Shown here: positions 10,740 to 23,639 of the stretch, piece after piece
How the letters are laid out: each line of letters starts with the position of its first letter
How positions within the stretch are numbered: position 1 is the first letter of the stretch
Source: Arsenophonus sp052174535
GTDB lineage: Bacteria; Pseudomonadota; Gammaproteobacteria; Enterobacterales; Enterobacteriaceae
Assembly: GCA_052174535.1 (NCBI GenBank)
Contig: JBQMRQ010000039.1
Location: forward strand, 13,258 to 77,257
Direction: 5' to 3'
Length of the DNA stretch: 64,000 nt
The notes under the pieces: model-generated
Told to the model about the DNA's origin: nothing
Seen by the model: only the letters and a program-made list of their open reading frames with translations
Databases searched by the model: none
Position numbers and translations under genes: made by a program

Positions 10740-13220
10740 CTATATCGTTATCATGAAGTCTTCTTTTTAGATTATTCAGGAAGACTAGAGTTAATAAATA
10801 TCAATCCCATAGAATGATAGTAACCTGATTTAATCTCAGATATCACATTAAATGATTAATGTCATAATTAGGAAATACTTATGATATTTTTAATGGTTTT
10901 TGACTAAATAACTATGTTTGCGATGTTGATATTAAATATACAATATAATATTGATTTATGGATTTAAAATATATTAAATAAACTAAATATAAACTTTATA
11001 TACTATAAGTTTTTTATAGATTATAAAAGTTATAGTTTATAAAACAACTAATATTTCTCATAAATTCTCTTAAAAAATTTTGTGCTTTATACATTTTTTA
11101 AATTTTGCATGAGAAATAGATTGAAGTCATGTGAAATATTAATAAATACGATACAGAAATGAACCCCCTTTTTATTTTCTTATAAAAATTAAAATTAAGC
11201 CTCACTGTCTCTTACAAAGAGATTTCTCCATTATAAAAATATATTGATTTCTATTTTTTTGAACATTGCGTGAGATTAATGTACTAGTTAATTTTAGATT
11301 AGTTATATGCCTACTATTTCTGTTTTTATTCTTATTTTATCAGAATTTGCATTAGATTGTTAGCTAGAGGAGGGGGTCGGCTGTAGTTACAGCTTTTTTT
11401 GTTTGTAGCTTAACTTTTCTTAGGGATTAAGGTGTTAGGAAAGTGTTCAGTTATGCCACTATCATCAAGCATTACTGAGTTAGTTTTATGAAAAACGTAA
11501 AAATTTAATAAACCAGGAATTACCATGAACACCTATCAAAGAAAAATTGCCTTATTAGGTATTAGAAGTAAATAATTAGATTGCTTTTTTATTGATGGTA
11601 TATAAGATAATTTAATGGTTATTTAATTAACTTGTTAGTAGTAGCTACGATTAATAATTAGAAAATATATTTTTAATTATTAAAAATGGAATAGCTTTTT
11701 TAGATTTAAAAAATAAATTATCACCATAAAATAGCAAGGAAAGAGAGGTAACGTGATTATTTAGCAAATATCTAACTATAAGAAAGTAATAATGGAAATG
11801 ACCAATGCAGAAACTTAATTTTATCTAAGCAGTATTAAATATTAGTTACACTTGATTCGGATAATGCTAAACATTATCAGTACTGCCCAACTATTATTGG
11901 GTAGTTTTATCTTTTAAATAAAAGAGTTAATATCGAATTTTATTGAGTTATCAGAAGAAATTATTAGATCATAATTAATATTATGGAAATATATCATCTC
12001 TTATAAGTTTCCAGAAGAAAAACTTCTAATTTATTATTAAGATCATAAACAGAGGAGTTATTTTTTAGGTTTTGATATTATTGCTGAAGCATCATTAATC
12101 TTAATTATCTTTGTTTTTTGGTTAATAGTGAACTGGCTATTGTCATTTCGTTAGTGTTAGCGATGATTTTAATCCTTACTTACTGATAAGAGATAAGTAT
12201 ATGAAAATATTAAAAATTTATACATCTTATCCGTATTAGTATTATCTTTATGCAGTAGAAATTAATCAAATTATTAATGTATAATTTATTTAAAGAGTAT
12301 TATTAGTATTAAAATATAAGGAATTTTTATTTTACTTGGGTGAGTGCATACGCTGGTTAATTCGTTACATGATAGTTGAGAATTGTTATTGAAAATTTAG
12401 TTGTTTGACCTGATGTATTAAAAATATATATTACACTATTTTTACGGTAAACTGATAAAAGTTTTATTTATTAGTTTATAATTTTAAAACATAAAAGCTA
12501 AAATTAATAAAATTTTTATTGCTATAAAAAGCTAAAAACAGCTAATAAGACAGGTGTATATAAGTGCGCTAACTAGTATAATTGATATAGTTGAATAACT
12601 ATATGCGCTTGTTATTTTATGGAAAATAGTGACTTCTGGCACAGTGTAGATTGTTTTTAATTGTAGTAAAGTTGCAGGCTTACGAAAATCTAAACACTGT
12701 GTTTCGCAATTGAACGAGTTAAAAATATAGATAGCAGTTAGATCTTTTTTACTTGGCATAAAACTACTAAATTTATTACCAGAAAGACTGTATTGCGGTT
12801 GAAAAGATGCATAGGGCTTTAGATTTCTATTCCCAGGTAATCGCTATTCATGCATTAGCATGAATGAGAAGATGGCAAGAAGAATGTTTGCTAATTATTA
12901 ATTCATTACTGAATTAAACATTTTAAATTTAAATGATTAAGATATCATTATTTATGGATAATTCAGAAACAAAATATGTTAAATTCCTATATTAGATCAA
13001 CGAATTTGCGTTATTTACGGTAAATTAGATCTATAATAGACTTAATTTGAGGTTATTTAGAATACTCAAATGCTGGACTGTGGTATTAATTTACTGCTAA
13101 TAAGAGCACTCTTTTTATAATTAAAAAATCTGTATTGATATTGTTGCATTATTAGTCATTGTAGGCTTAGTGTTAATTGGAAGCTCTAGGAGATACTACG
13201 CTGCTTTTAAGAAGTTCATG
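10740..13220. other. decayed region upstream of ackA
   Basis: No intact gene was found. Short hydrophobic reading stretches appear, for example near 12060-12180 (+), like GFDIIAEASLILIIFVFWLIVNW split over frames. These suggest the relics of membrane proteins, but I cannot name them. In E. coli yfbV lies next to ackA; I could not confirm a yfbV relic. A short start (MNTYQRKIALLG...) at 11524 stops after 16 codons. Confidence 0.45.
11379..11400 (+). terminator. terminator-like hairpin
   Basis: A five-pair stem GCTGT (11380-11384) / ACAGC (11389-11393) with an AGTT loop is followed directly by seven T. The stem is short. It may be the terminator or leader attenuator of a lost gene, since a dead reading frame with a start codon follows about 130 bp later. 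Confidence 0.45.
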
Positions 13221-13224
13221 AGCT

Positions 13225-16200
13225 GAGTACTGTTTTATATTTTACGGTATCTAAAATCCTTCAGGAATTAATCCAAATAGCTCGGAACAATTATCCCTGA
13301 AAAATAAAACCAGAAAAATTAGTATGACTTACTTATAACTTATCATGCTTATATATCGGCTGTTTATCTAAAGCACTTTATGATCTTATTTTAATCCAAA
13401 ATGCTTATGGTAAGACTATTAATTTTTTTATGACCCCCAAAAAGCTATACAGAAATACGTTTAATTCTTCGCCCATTAATTTTTCTTAACACATAAATTT
13501 ACCTACCGATAATGATGATTATCTATTTTTTAGTAAAAACTATTAGGCCAAGTTAATAGTGCTCAATATAATTGCACTGAGGGCATCTCTGAAATATGTT
13601 TAATATGAATTCATACCTATACGAAACTGGATAGGTGTATCCCCCTCTGTTTCTTTTTCTTCATGGGAAGAAAACATGGATAACTGAACTTAACAGACTT
13701 GACGAATGCGAACAGAATGAATATTAGTGCTTTACTAGCAAAGGAATTTATAGGATATTTTACTAAATATATATTCTTAGCCTACTGAACTGTTTTTAAC
13801 ATTGATGATGGCCAAATCTATTTCTTAAAAACATGGTAAAAGTATCAGTTCTTTGATTTATCTATCGATGTTGAGCAAATGCTTATCTGGACATTCATGT
13901 ATAAGTTATTAATAAATCTCGTATATGGTGTTCAGATTCCGCTTCACTTTAATCTTTTACAAATTTCTTCTAAATTCTTAAATTATAGGGATGTTGGTAG
14001 TTAAGGATATCCAAATAGGCTAATCTTCTTAGTGTAAGTTACAGCTTTTCTGAGTAGACTATAGAACCTCAAGATATCATTGAAATGGTTGATTTTCTCA
14101 AACAGGAGAGCTTAGAGTATTAATTTCGTAGCTTCACTGTCACCAAAAATCCGATTTAATCAGATTTGTCGTTCTTATTGGCACTCAATCAACTAATGGA
14201 AAGACATAGAATATTAGCAGCTCTTTTTAATTTTTTCATCATTCTTTTATCACTGCAGGATATATTAAAACCTTGCGAACAAAATGTTAAAAACTTTGTT
14301 AGCGCATTTCGGATCTCTGCCAACCACATCTCCTACTGTAAGATCATCCTTAACTTTTGGTTAGATGTTTTTGAGGAGTAAAGGTACTACATTAGCTATT
14401 TTATGCACTCAACAACATTAGTGCTTCGTGCCTGGAAATACCTTTACTATTATATTCCAAAATCAATGCTACCGTCTCCCATAGCAATTCTAAAATACGG
14501 TTAAATCACGCACTAGCAGGCAATTAAGAAGTTTCGCCTAATTTCTTCTGACTCTTGATAACTATTCTCTAAGCCTCAATCAACTACTTATATCTATACT
14601 TAGTGACGACAATAATGATCAGCAGATAAAGGCGATAATCTTGACTAACAAAACGGTATATAATATTATCAGCCAAGAAATAAACGTAGTGTGTATTGCT
14701 TAAATTGCATAAGCACTATTACCTATGCTCTCCAAACATCGGTGTTTCAGTTTGCTTATGGAACTTTGGAAAACATCATGTGCTTTTTACCAAGAAATGT
14801 GTTCCATGGCTTCCTAAAAATCACCAATAGATAATGTCTTACATATACAGGCCATAATAGTAACTTTCTCTACTTTTGCATACTCTTCAGGTAAGGCGAC
14901 AATGAGTTCTTGAAGGATATTATGTCGATACTTTATCCTATCTAATCTTAGATACTTAATCTTAACATTCCTAATGTTAGTCTTGTACGTTCTGGGTGGC
15001 GAAATAACCATTATAGTCGATAAGATAAATGAACCCAACGCTAACAAAGATAGCATTCAGCACGTTATATTGTAGCATGCATTATAGCTTATCCTCAACG
15101 ATAGTGCTTATTAGCTGCTTCTGAGACCATTACGAATGAGTTTATGTAATGGATCAGAGATAATATCTGGTTTTGTAAATGCCTTCCTAGGTAGACTTTC
15201 ATTGAATATCATCTCTCTGTTGTTGGATCACTACAAAATTAATCAGCAGAAAATAGGCCAACATCTCCAAAATTTTACACTAGAAATAAGTATAATTCTC
15301 TTTTATGGGTATCAGATATTACTTCTATGTCTCTCCTGAATGTTCTAACAACTGTTTTGCTAAATCTGTAAGTCAAAAAACTGTACTTTATGCGAAGTTT
15401 TAAAGCTATCGAGCATTATTAGCATAACAGGTTTGTATTTTATACGAGTGCAACTTGCAACATATTACTTTTACTATTTCTTATTTCTTTATCCTTTTTT
15501 TTAAAAATAACTAGCCGCTACTGCACTATATTGGAGTTGGGTAACCTACAGAGTATCAAATTGCTATCTTCTCTGATTTGTACATTTATGCTTCATAACT
15601 CAATTAATATCGGTATTTCATATCTCCGTTATCAGTGAGGGTCCTGGATATTAACATGTTGTATGAAATGAGGTATTCTTAAAAAAGAACGGTCAAAAAA
15701 ATTTGGTAAGGTGCTGTTATACGGCTTCTATATTACAACTATCACTTAATAAATCTCAGTATCTTCTTATTCTTGTTTATATCTACGCTATGAGAAGTGC
15801 CACGTTACTTGAAGGAACAGTTATAGGTATTATTGAAAGTACACACTTCACTAAAAAGACGGAAAGTGCTGGTATATAGCATGAAATTGCCTATGGAAGT
15901 ATCTTATGCTCGGTATCTACGTTAAAACTATGGTATTATCGAGAGGATGGGAGTGGTTACGTCATGATTATGAATCACACTCAATAAAACCAACGTCAGT
16001 TCCTAAAATAGGAAGAAATTATTGGGCGATATATTAGTCTCATATTCTGGTGAGCTATTTTAAGATACTTCATTATTATGATTTTTTATCTAATCTTAAA
16101 TTAAGGTACACTATTACCGAGGGTGTATAAGGCTCTGAAGATAGGAGAATGGCGAAAAACCAGAAAAAGAGGAGTTCGTTTCGTTTTAATAAAAGGATTT

Positions 16201-16350
16201 ATGAGCACAGATCCGTACAAATGCATTCTATGTGTGGCGACAGGCTACTTTTATGGATGAATAGCTTAACAAGCAGATAATAAAATTGTTCTTAGAAAGA
16301 ATGCATAAAATTAAAAAACGATGATTATTAAGCCAAATTCTATAGTTGAT
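13225..16350 (+). mobile_element. IS91-family remnant, split by an IS256 copy
   Basis: The two halves (about 13225-13930 and 15340-16350) together match the IS91 remnants at 28.9 and 42.3 kb. Between them lies an IS256 copy in reverse orientation. The right half contains a degenerate C-terminal part of a Y2 rolling-circle transposase: a block like IGRYI, then a region equivalent to KHFKMVRYYGF, then VYKALKIG, and a cysteine pair in TDPYKCILCG near 16205-16240. IS91 elements move by rolling-circle replication without terminal inverted repeats. No open frame remains. Confidence 0.75.
13935..15335 (-). mobile_element. degenerate IS256-family element nested in IS91
   Basis: The reverse complement matches the plus-strand IS256 copies at 5.9, 18.6 and 31.1 kb over their whole length. 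Its C-terminal half lies at the left, including the block equivalent to CATGCAGCACCGAAAGTTAA. It interrupts the IS91 element, so it inserted later. All frames are broken. Confidence 0.82.
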
Positions 16351-17270
16351 ATCTCTAAAATTAGTGCATTAGTAAAATAATAGATATTTCGATGAAGTCT
16401 TCACTTAGAAGTGGACCCAAGTAAACTAATTATATTTGCTTTTAGTAAAAGATGTCACTTTTTGTCTTTAGTTAAATAGCCATTTAATATCCTAACCATG
16501 AACACTGATGCTTAAATAAGCAATAATCAGTTTTAGTAATATAAATATGCTGCTAATTTTAGTACTTTTATTTTTAATAACAGAATTAGTCCAGACGGTA
16601 TTGTCTATCAAGTTGGTGATTGATTAGTCGATGTAGCTGATAATAATGAAAATAAGATGCTAATTCTTTAATGATCAAAGTTGTTAAAGAGTTAAGCGAT
16701 TTTATGAGTACAACTAGTATTATTGTTATCTTTTATTTCGATTGTTCTCTTATGTTGGTAAATAAATAAAAATTTCTCTAGAAGGTTTAATGATGCTATT
16801 AGGTTTTACTGATTTTATCAGTAATGTTATGACGTTAATAGCAATACCGGAAAACATGATAGTTAACAGTGAACTAATCAATGATGATTATGTGAAATTT
16901 AAATTCTTTGCTATTACGATAATTGGAATTCTGGTTATGTTGCTAGAAATTATTTATATATAACTAGTTTGTCGCAGATTAGGTAACCGAGAAATTACGC
17001 TCGTACTGATTCTGATCGGCGAACATTCATGACTTTTTTCGTGATTATAAAGTAATAATTTGTGTTTGTTATTTGATCTTCTGTTCAGGGGATTCCCTAT
17101 TAACAGGCTATTCTTTAGATGAATTATATTTACGAACACGTTATGTTATAATATTAAGAGGTATTATCAAAGTTTATTACCTTGCTTGCAGTGCAATTTT
17201 TAGTCACATTTGTATTTAAATTGTTGTAGTTTTAAACAATCTTCTCAAGGTCAGAGAATTTTTAAAAAAA
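16350..17270 (+). pseudogene. unidentified decayed gene region with hydrophobic segments
   Basis: Plus-strand frames near 16790-16965 give a readable hydrophobic stretch containing LLGFTDFISNVMTLIAIPEN and later FKFFAITIIGILVMLLEIIYI, before a stop. This suggests one or more dead membrane-protein genes. I do not recognise the family, and the frame is broken before and after. Confidence 0.4.
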
Positions 17271-17271
17271 A

Positions 17272-18180
17272 TAATCCCATATCATGGGATTTATTCAGTA
17301 ATTTTTTTAATCGGCTGATAAAACTCTTTACATTTTGAATATGGATTACTTACCAATAACTTTCTAGTTACTTAATTTTATTTAGGCAATGGTAATTAAT
17401 TTCATGCTTGTTGGTAAAAATTTTGTACAATTTTCTACATCTGAGAAAAACATAGACTCTTATCGATGATATACTAAAGAAAACGTCTAAAATACTTTGA
17501 ATTAAACTCTTCAAGAATCTCATCATTTACATAACCCCTAATCTTTGGCGATTAGGACCCAAAAATTTATTTTTCCTTTTATCTCCTCCTCTTACTCGTT
17601 TCTAGCTCTCCTATCTCTAGAATATAACGCTTCCCTTTAAAAGCTTCAAAGAAAAATGTTTCGTCGACTTTAATAAATCTCTTGCTGTATTTATATTTCT
17701 CTCGCTGTTGAAGCAAGAAGCAATAACGCAATATGAACGCTATTTTTAAATCAATACCTGTTTATTCCGCTGACTCTCATAAAGTCAATTTATTCAACAT
17801 CATCATAAATAACTAAACCTTTATCTTTATAATGTAGTTTTCGCCAGATGGAAACACTTTCCAGTAAGATTGTTAAATGTTTTATTGCAATCAGGGATTT
17901 CGTAACGATATTATCGTATAATTCTAATGAATATATCAAGTAGATAATATATTTACTCTAATAATACGGGGAAGATTAAAGTAGAATGAGTGTTTTAACA
18001 CATGAATTAACATTGCCAGACAGATTATTGCCGAACCAACTAATGAAATGTAGATTTATGTTGATATGGGGTAAAAGGAAAGAATCTTTTTAAGATGTAT
18101 AACTTTTATTTTTATCTGGGCTCTATAGAAAAATTCTTCATAAAGAATAAGAGATTTTTATTAACAATCTTTATCAACAT
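17272..18180 (-). mobile_element. degenerate IS1595-family element
   Basis: The reverse complement follows the plus-strand copies at 21.0, 49.6 and 55.9 kb end to end (about 910 bp). Recognisable are the start region, the stretch coding SFRWRHCFLAS-like residues, and the basic block before VLIARD. The transposase family is assigned from the best-preserved copies at 55.9 and 21.0 kb. Several stops and frameshifts are present. Confidence 0.78.
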
Positions 18181-18640
18181 AAAGAAGGTTGATGGTATTG
18201 AGTGGTAGTATTTGTTTTGTAAACTTACGATATGTGTAACGGCTACAATAAAGTTATATGAACATGATGTATTATTAGTTAATATGTCAGATAGTAAAAT
18301 TGATCTCAATGAACTTTATCATAAATAAAATTAATATTAATAATTTTAATAAGTGAATATTTTCTTCTCGTTCGCGTAAAACCAAACGGCCGAGTTTTCC
18401 TTAGCACCATATAATCTGAGTTATTAGATAGTATATTATAAGAAATTAAATTTCGTATTTATTATAGTTTTAATTTTATTGCTATTTAGCATGAATGAGA
18501 TTATCGATGATAAATTAATTGATTAGTAAGTATGATTAAGTGATAATTTAACTAAATTGGTAATTAAAAATTAATTTGTCTATTATCAACTGATAGAGAT
18601 AATTTATTATATTAAATTTGGTTGCTAAGGTAAGGATCTA
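18180..18640. other. decayed DNA, nothing recognised
   Basis: AT-rich stretch between an IS1595 and an IS256 remnant. There are short open frames only and no family match that I can see. Confidence 0.5.
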
Positions 18641-18644
18641 TTCC

Positions 18645-20035
18645 TACTTGAATTATGCTCATTTCTGGTGCATATAGAGTTTCGGATATCCTGAGGTATC
18701 CTGCTGATTAATTTTAATAAATGATATTAAAATCAAATAGATGATATTCCAGAAAAATTCTACTCTAACAGGGTATACCCCCAAACTAGATATCCCAACC
18801 TTCTTAATCCCTTATATAAACTCATCTATAATTCTACTAGAAGCTGATAAACAGCACTCTTGAAGATGATCTCAAATCTATGCTGTTTAACATTCTCAAC
18901 GCCGTTTTATCGACGGATTATTGTCTTCTGTCCATCCGTAATGGTTTTGCTACAGTGAACTATATAGAATGATATTGTTATTTTTGATATTAAAGTGCTT
19001 AAGCTTAGTGGATTATAGCAGCAATGGAATATGTTTTAATACTCATTATTATTATCCTATCTAAAACGTGTAAAAATGGTGAAGAGTTTCTACCATGTCT
19101 TCACCTGTGAGATATATTTAGCAGTAATTTAACGAAAACCCTATATGGATTTTTTTAATGAAAGCACATAGTTTCTCTACTAGTTACATCTATGAGCATA
19201 CTGAAATAGAAATGGCTTAAAGAACGCAGGCAATGGGTGACTGCATAATTTAAGCGATATCAATACCTTTGTTTCTACGTTGAAGGTTATATCCCATTTT
19301 ATCAGGCAAGCTGATCGCCCTTACCTGCTACTGCATTATTGGCATCACTTCGCATAGACATAAGAAGTTCATTGTAGTTGAAGATGCTTATTAAAAATAA
19401 AAAGCGAACTGAGTATAAATTTAATGGTTAGTGAATACATTGCTTGATTGCATATCGAGGTTTTCTATGGAAGATGGTTTCCTTGATTTAAAATATAATT
19501 ATAAAATATTTTTATTCGTGTAGCGATAATGTTATTAGATGTATAAAATAGCTAATGTATTGGGATTTATTTCTTAAAAGTATGAAATCGAAAGTTAAAG
19601 TTAAGCTGCGGGAGAGGTTATGGGTAGTAAAGAATAGTGATGTCGCTAATAAATTCCTTGATATTTTATTGGTAAGGTTTTCAGCGTAACCTAAAAAGAT
19701 GAGAAAGCTGGAGAAAGAGGGAGAGAACAGTTAGCATTCTCTATGACTTCACGTCAGTGCACTGGGGATCATAAGAACGACGAATTCGATTAAGTCGCTT
19801 TTGCGATAGTAAATTCTATGAATGCAATCCACAAAGAAGTGCTATAGTTAAAGAAAAACAATCATTTCAATGAAATTTAAGCTTACTTTAGTCTATGCGG
19901 AAAATCTAGAACTAGATAATGGAATTGACTACTAATCATAGTAGTAAACAATATTCAATTTAAGGATGGAAAACAGATTTATGAAGAATTGTAGCGAAGA
20001 GTAGTGTAACCATTATCATACACTAACTTTCCTAA
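18645..20035 (+). mobile_element. degenerate IS256-family element
   Basis: Begins with the same left-end sequence as the 5.9 kb copy (AATTATGCTC then TTTCTGGTG). It runs collinearly through the blocks equivalent to RQADR.L.CYCI, KSMKSKVKVKLRE and PLDILLVRFS to a degenerate C-terminus. Frames are broken throughout. Confidence 0.82.
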
Positions 20036-20039
20036 TAAT

Positions 20040-20995
20040 TATTTAGAAACCCTTCATGTAACCTAATTGGTGCGTATTTAGTGATAACGACTTATTGATC
20101 GAGTTATAGCAACAGCAACGTGGTATTTTATGCTAATAATGTAAAAGTTGAAGACTAGAATAATGTCAGTTTCTATCTAGATAGAAAATGCTGAAGTTAA
20201 TAAGCACGTATGTCAAAATACCTATAGTAATTTATATATCTTACAGGACGCTAAAATAATTGTTTATTAAGAAACGTGATATTTTATAGGGAATTTAGAA
20301 GAAAATTTCAGTAGATGACTTAAATACTTTTGTATGTAATATTTGATTGTGATATATGAAAGAAGTTTAGATATAATGAGGTTGGCCTACTCTATTGTTG
20401 TTAGCCGTCGCATATAATTATAGGTATTATTAAACTTTAATATTGATGAATATCCTAATTCTTTCAGTGGTGCCTCATCCAAAATATCAATGGTAACTGA
20501 ATAAATCTGTAACTCATGTAATGAAAATATTAAAAATATGATGTGCTATTGTACTGATTCGATTTAAAAAAAATCGATATAAGTTTATATTAGTGCAATT
20601 TTTATATCTAAAAATGATCAAGATTAGTATAAGCATCAAAAATTTTTCAGCTAAAGATGATAAAGGTTAAGTATTAAGACAACAGAGTAGTAACGCGCTC
20701 AATGGGTTATAATATTATCGGCTTTCTCCCCTAAGGATCAGAATAGTAGAAATTATCAGAATGACTTAAATAGATCAGCCCTACCAAAATGGTATTTAGA
20801 CATGGTTAGGTTCTTCCATGATGCTATCTAATAGATAAACACAAGGAATAAACTAAACTAGCCATAAGTTAGTTTAGATTCTTTTGAGCATCTAGAAATT
20901 TATAGTATCGGGTTGTAGAATAGGATCCTTTAGACCTCGATATAATCATAGAAGCTAAAAAGTTTCACTTTTTAGCCTGAGAAATAGTCTATGTT
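20040..20995 (+). repeat. unidentified ~0.9 kb repeat, copy 1
   Basis: Matches 52220-53130 over most of its length. Shared blocks include one like AATTATAGGTATTATTAAAC followed by TTTAATATTGATGAATAT, and a later AAATTATCAGAATGAC block. Neither copy has an open frame and I could not assign the sequence to an IS family or a gene family. It could be an IS of a fifth family or part of a duplicated, eroded gene. Confidence 0.6.
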
Positions 20996-21009
20996 GGTAA
21001 AGGTAGCTG

Positions 21010-21935
21010 GTAGAGGATACCTATACTGTATAAAGGTATAAAGGATTTTTACTAAAGAGGTTGCCATAAAAAGTAAAACAGTTACACAGATAAAATAAAT
21101 TCTCTTCTCACTTTATTATAAAGTAAAGCTATATTTTATTAGTTGGTTTGGCGACAAACTGTCAGGTAATGTTAATTCATGCATTCAATTAACTTAATCC
21201 ACTTTAATCTTCGCCATATTGTCATAGTAAATATGTGTTATCTACTGTAGACTATTCATTAAAGTTACATAGTAATATTGTTATAAAATTTCAATTACAG
21301 GAAAAAATTTAATAATCTGATTAGAGAGGGGGTTTCTGAAGAGACTATATCAAAAATAAATGGTTTAATTATCTATGATGTAGCTTGAATAGCTTAACTT
21401 TACGGGGTAGTGAACAAAACAAACTGGTATTGATTTGAAAATAGCGTTTAGATTGGCGTCACTATTTCCTTGCTTCAGGATCGACAGAAAATATAAATGC
21501 ACTAAGTGGTATTAGTTCAGTTGATGAAAATATTTTTTCCATCCTTTAAAAGAAAGTGTTCTATTCCACATATAAAGCTAGAAAACTTGGGAGGAGAAGA
21601 GAAGATAAAAAAGAAGGAATCTGGGTCTTAATTGCCCGAGATTTATAGGGTCATGCTAAGTAATGATATTTTAAAAGAGTTTAATGCAGAGTATATTCAT
21701 TGTTTCTTCAGCCAATCATCGATAAGAGTCCAATCTCTTTTCTCGGGTGGAGTTAATGGTACTAAATCTTTGCTAGCAAGCATAAAATTAATTATTACTG
21801 CCTAATAAGGCTAAGAAGTTAGAGAGTTATTTGTAAAATAAATTTTACATTAAAAATATAAACAATTATATCAGATGATATAAAGTATGGTTAAGTAGAT
21901 TCCATTATATGATGGATCGTTTTATTTTAAAAAAT
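21010..21935 (+). mobile_element. degenerate IS1595-family element
   Basis: One of the clearer copies. In pieces it reads as an IS1595 transposase: ...SGIS.VDENIF, then a basic Lys/Arg block, then WVLIARDL, LKEFNAEYIH, and a C-terminal YIRNINNYI-type block corresponding to the family's conserved HxQNVN region. It adjoins the decayed atpC of operon copy 1 and probably removed any glmU/glmS that once followed that copy. Confidence 0.82.
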
Positions 21936-21939
21936 ATCT

Positions 21940-22196
21940 AGCTTAGATAGCTTAGTGTAAAGCTATAAGAATTTAAATACATATGTGACTAAAATTGCTC
22001 TGGAAACAAGGTAATAATCTTTTGCCCAGGATATCCTTAGAAATCTAGCATACCAAGCTTAATAGTAATTAAGCATCGATTATATGTTGAGGATAAATTC
22101 TCAGTTCATCTTTAACTGATTATTACCTGGATTTTTTTGGTAATGCCATTAAATACTTGCTTTTAACGTTTACCATAAGCAGATGTATTTATTGCA
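21940..22196 (-). pseudogene. atpC: atpC pseudogene (operon copy 1)
   Basis: On the minus strand, directly after atpD, a degenerate reading gives residues aligning with the intact epsilon subunit at 34.5-34.9 kb. A stretch like IQV..SVKDELRIYPQHI matches IQVTGSEGELGIYPKHT, then LLTIKLGM matches LLTTIKPGM. The start codon is gone (ATATGG became ATATAG), the frame is broken, and the C-terminal half is missing where the IS1595 element begins. Confidence 0.78.
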
Positions 22197-22197
22197 T

Positions 22198-23604
22198 CTA
22201 TATTAATCTTCCATCAGTGATGTTATAATTTTTCGCTTTTTCTAATGCTTCTTCGATATTACCTACCATATAAAACGCTTGCTCAGGTAGATGATCATAA
22301 TCACCATTCAAAATCCCTTTAAAGCCATAGATAGTATCTTTTAAAGAAACAAATTTTCCAGATGAACCAGTGAAAACTTCAGCTACAAAGAATGGTTGAG
22401 ATAGGAATCGCTGGATTTTGCGAGCGCGCACAACAACTAATTTATCTTCTTCAGATAGCTCATCCATTCCCAGAATGGCAATGATATCTTTTAATTCTTT
22501 ATAACGCTGCAAAATAGACTGAACACCACGCGCTACGTCATAGTGCTCTTGACCTATAATCATTGGAGCAAGCTGACGACTTGTTGAATCTAATGGATCA
22601 ACAGCAGGATAAATACCTAATGACGCAATTTGACGACTAAGAACGACCGTTGCATCTAAATGAGAAAAAGTAGTTGCTGGAGAGGGGTCCGTCAAGTCAT
22701 CAGCAGGAACATATACTGCTTGAATAGACGTAATTGAACCGGATTTAGTTGATGTGATACGCTCTTGTAATACACCCATTTCTTCTGCTAAGGTCGGTTG
22801 ATAACCTACTGCCGAAGGCATACGACCTAGCAATGCCGATACCTCTGTTCCTGCCAATATATAGCGATAGATATTATCGATAAATAACAATACGTTCCGA
22901 CCTTCATCACGAAACTTCTCTGCAATTGTCAATCCTGTTAAAGCTACACGTAAACGGTTTCCAGGGGGTTCATTCATCTGACCATAAACAAGCGAAACTT
23001 TATCCAATACATTGGAATCTATCATTTCCTGATAAAAGTCATTACCTTCACGAGTCCGTTCACCCACACCAACAAAGACTGAATAACCGGAATGCTCAAT
23101 CGCAATATTACGAATAAGTTCCATCATATTTACTGTTTTACCAACACCAGCGCCACCAAATAATCCTACTTTCCCCCCTTTAGCAAATGGGCAAATAAGA
23201 TCCATAACTTTAATACCAGTTTCTAGTAATTCCGTTGAATTAGATAAATCTTCATAACTGGGAGCAGCACGATGAATAGCCCACCGTTCTTCTTCACCGA
23301 TTTCACCTTTCATATCAATAGGATCACCTAATACATTCATGATGCGTCCTAATGTAGCTTTACCAACTGGTACTTCGATTGGGTGAGCTAAATCAACAGC
23401 CTCTAAACCACGTTTTAAACCGTCAGAAGTTCCCATCGCTATGCAACGAACAACACCGCCACCTAATTGTTGTTGAACTTCTAATATTAGTTTTTCTTTA
23501 CCATTTATTACCTCAAGTGTCTCGTACACTTTTGGTACTGCATCTTGAGGAAATTGGACATCCACTACGGCGCCGATTACCTGAATAATCTTTCCAGTAG
23601 CCAT
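22198..23604 (-). CDS. atpD: ATP synthase subunit beta
   Basis: Catalytic subunit of the F1 head (three alpha, three beta). It makes ATP from ADP and phosphate on the cytosolic face of the inner membrane. It is 468 residues long, collinear with E. coli AtpD (460) and very similar. The P-loop GGAGVGKT lies near 150-157, followed by GVGERTREGNDFY, the DELSEED region (GMDELSEEDKL) near 380, and the family start MATGKIIQVIGAVVDVQFPQ. The C-terminus is odd: after ...EEALEKAK the usual KKL-stop is replaced by a tail ending NITDGRLI, produced by a frameshift into the atpD-atpC gap. This is the only intact atpD here. The other copy (34.94-35.97 kb) is dead. It lies downstream of dead atpG and atpA. 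Confidence 0.98.
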   Translation of the reverse strand: MATGKIIQVIGAVVDVQFPQDAVPKVYETLEVINGKEKLILEVQQQLGGGVVRCIAMGTSDGLKRGLEAVDLAHPIEVPVGKATLGRIMNVLGDPIDMKGEIGEEERWAIHRAAPSYEDLSNSTELLETGIKVMDLICPFAKGGKVGLFGGAGVGKTVNMMELIRNIAIEHSGYSVFVGVGERTREGNDFYQEMIDSNVLDKVSLVYGQMNEPPGNRLRVALTGLTIAEKFRDEGRNVLLFIDNIYRYILAGTEVSALLGRMPSAVGYQPTLAEEMGVLQERITSTKSGSITSIQAVYVPADDLTDPSPATTFSHLDATVVLSRQIASLGIYPAVDPLDSTSRQLAPMIIGQEHYDVARGVQSILQRYKELKDIIAILGMDELSEEDKLVVVRARKIQRFLSQPFFVAEVFTGSSGKFVSLKDTIYGFKGILNGDYDHLPEQAFYMVGNIEEALEKAKNYNITDGRLI

Positions 23605-23639
23605 CTTGAATCCTCTACGTAATTCGTAAACCTACCCAT

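Noticed and set aside
11524..11574. Start codon followed by MNTYQRKIALLGIRSK, resembling the start of a small GTPase
   Set aside because: It stops after 16 codons and no continuation in other frames gives a convincing family match.
13225..16350. Idea that the IS91 copy here marks a third copy of the atp operon
   Set aside because: The sequence to its left (12.4-13.2 kb) shows neither the conserved promoter nor any atpI/atpB similarity. It is an independent insertion.
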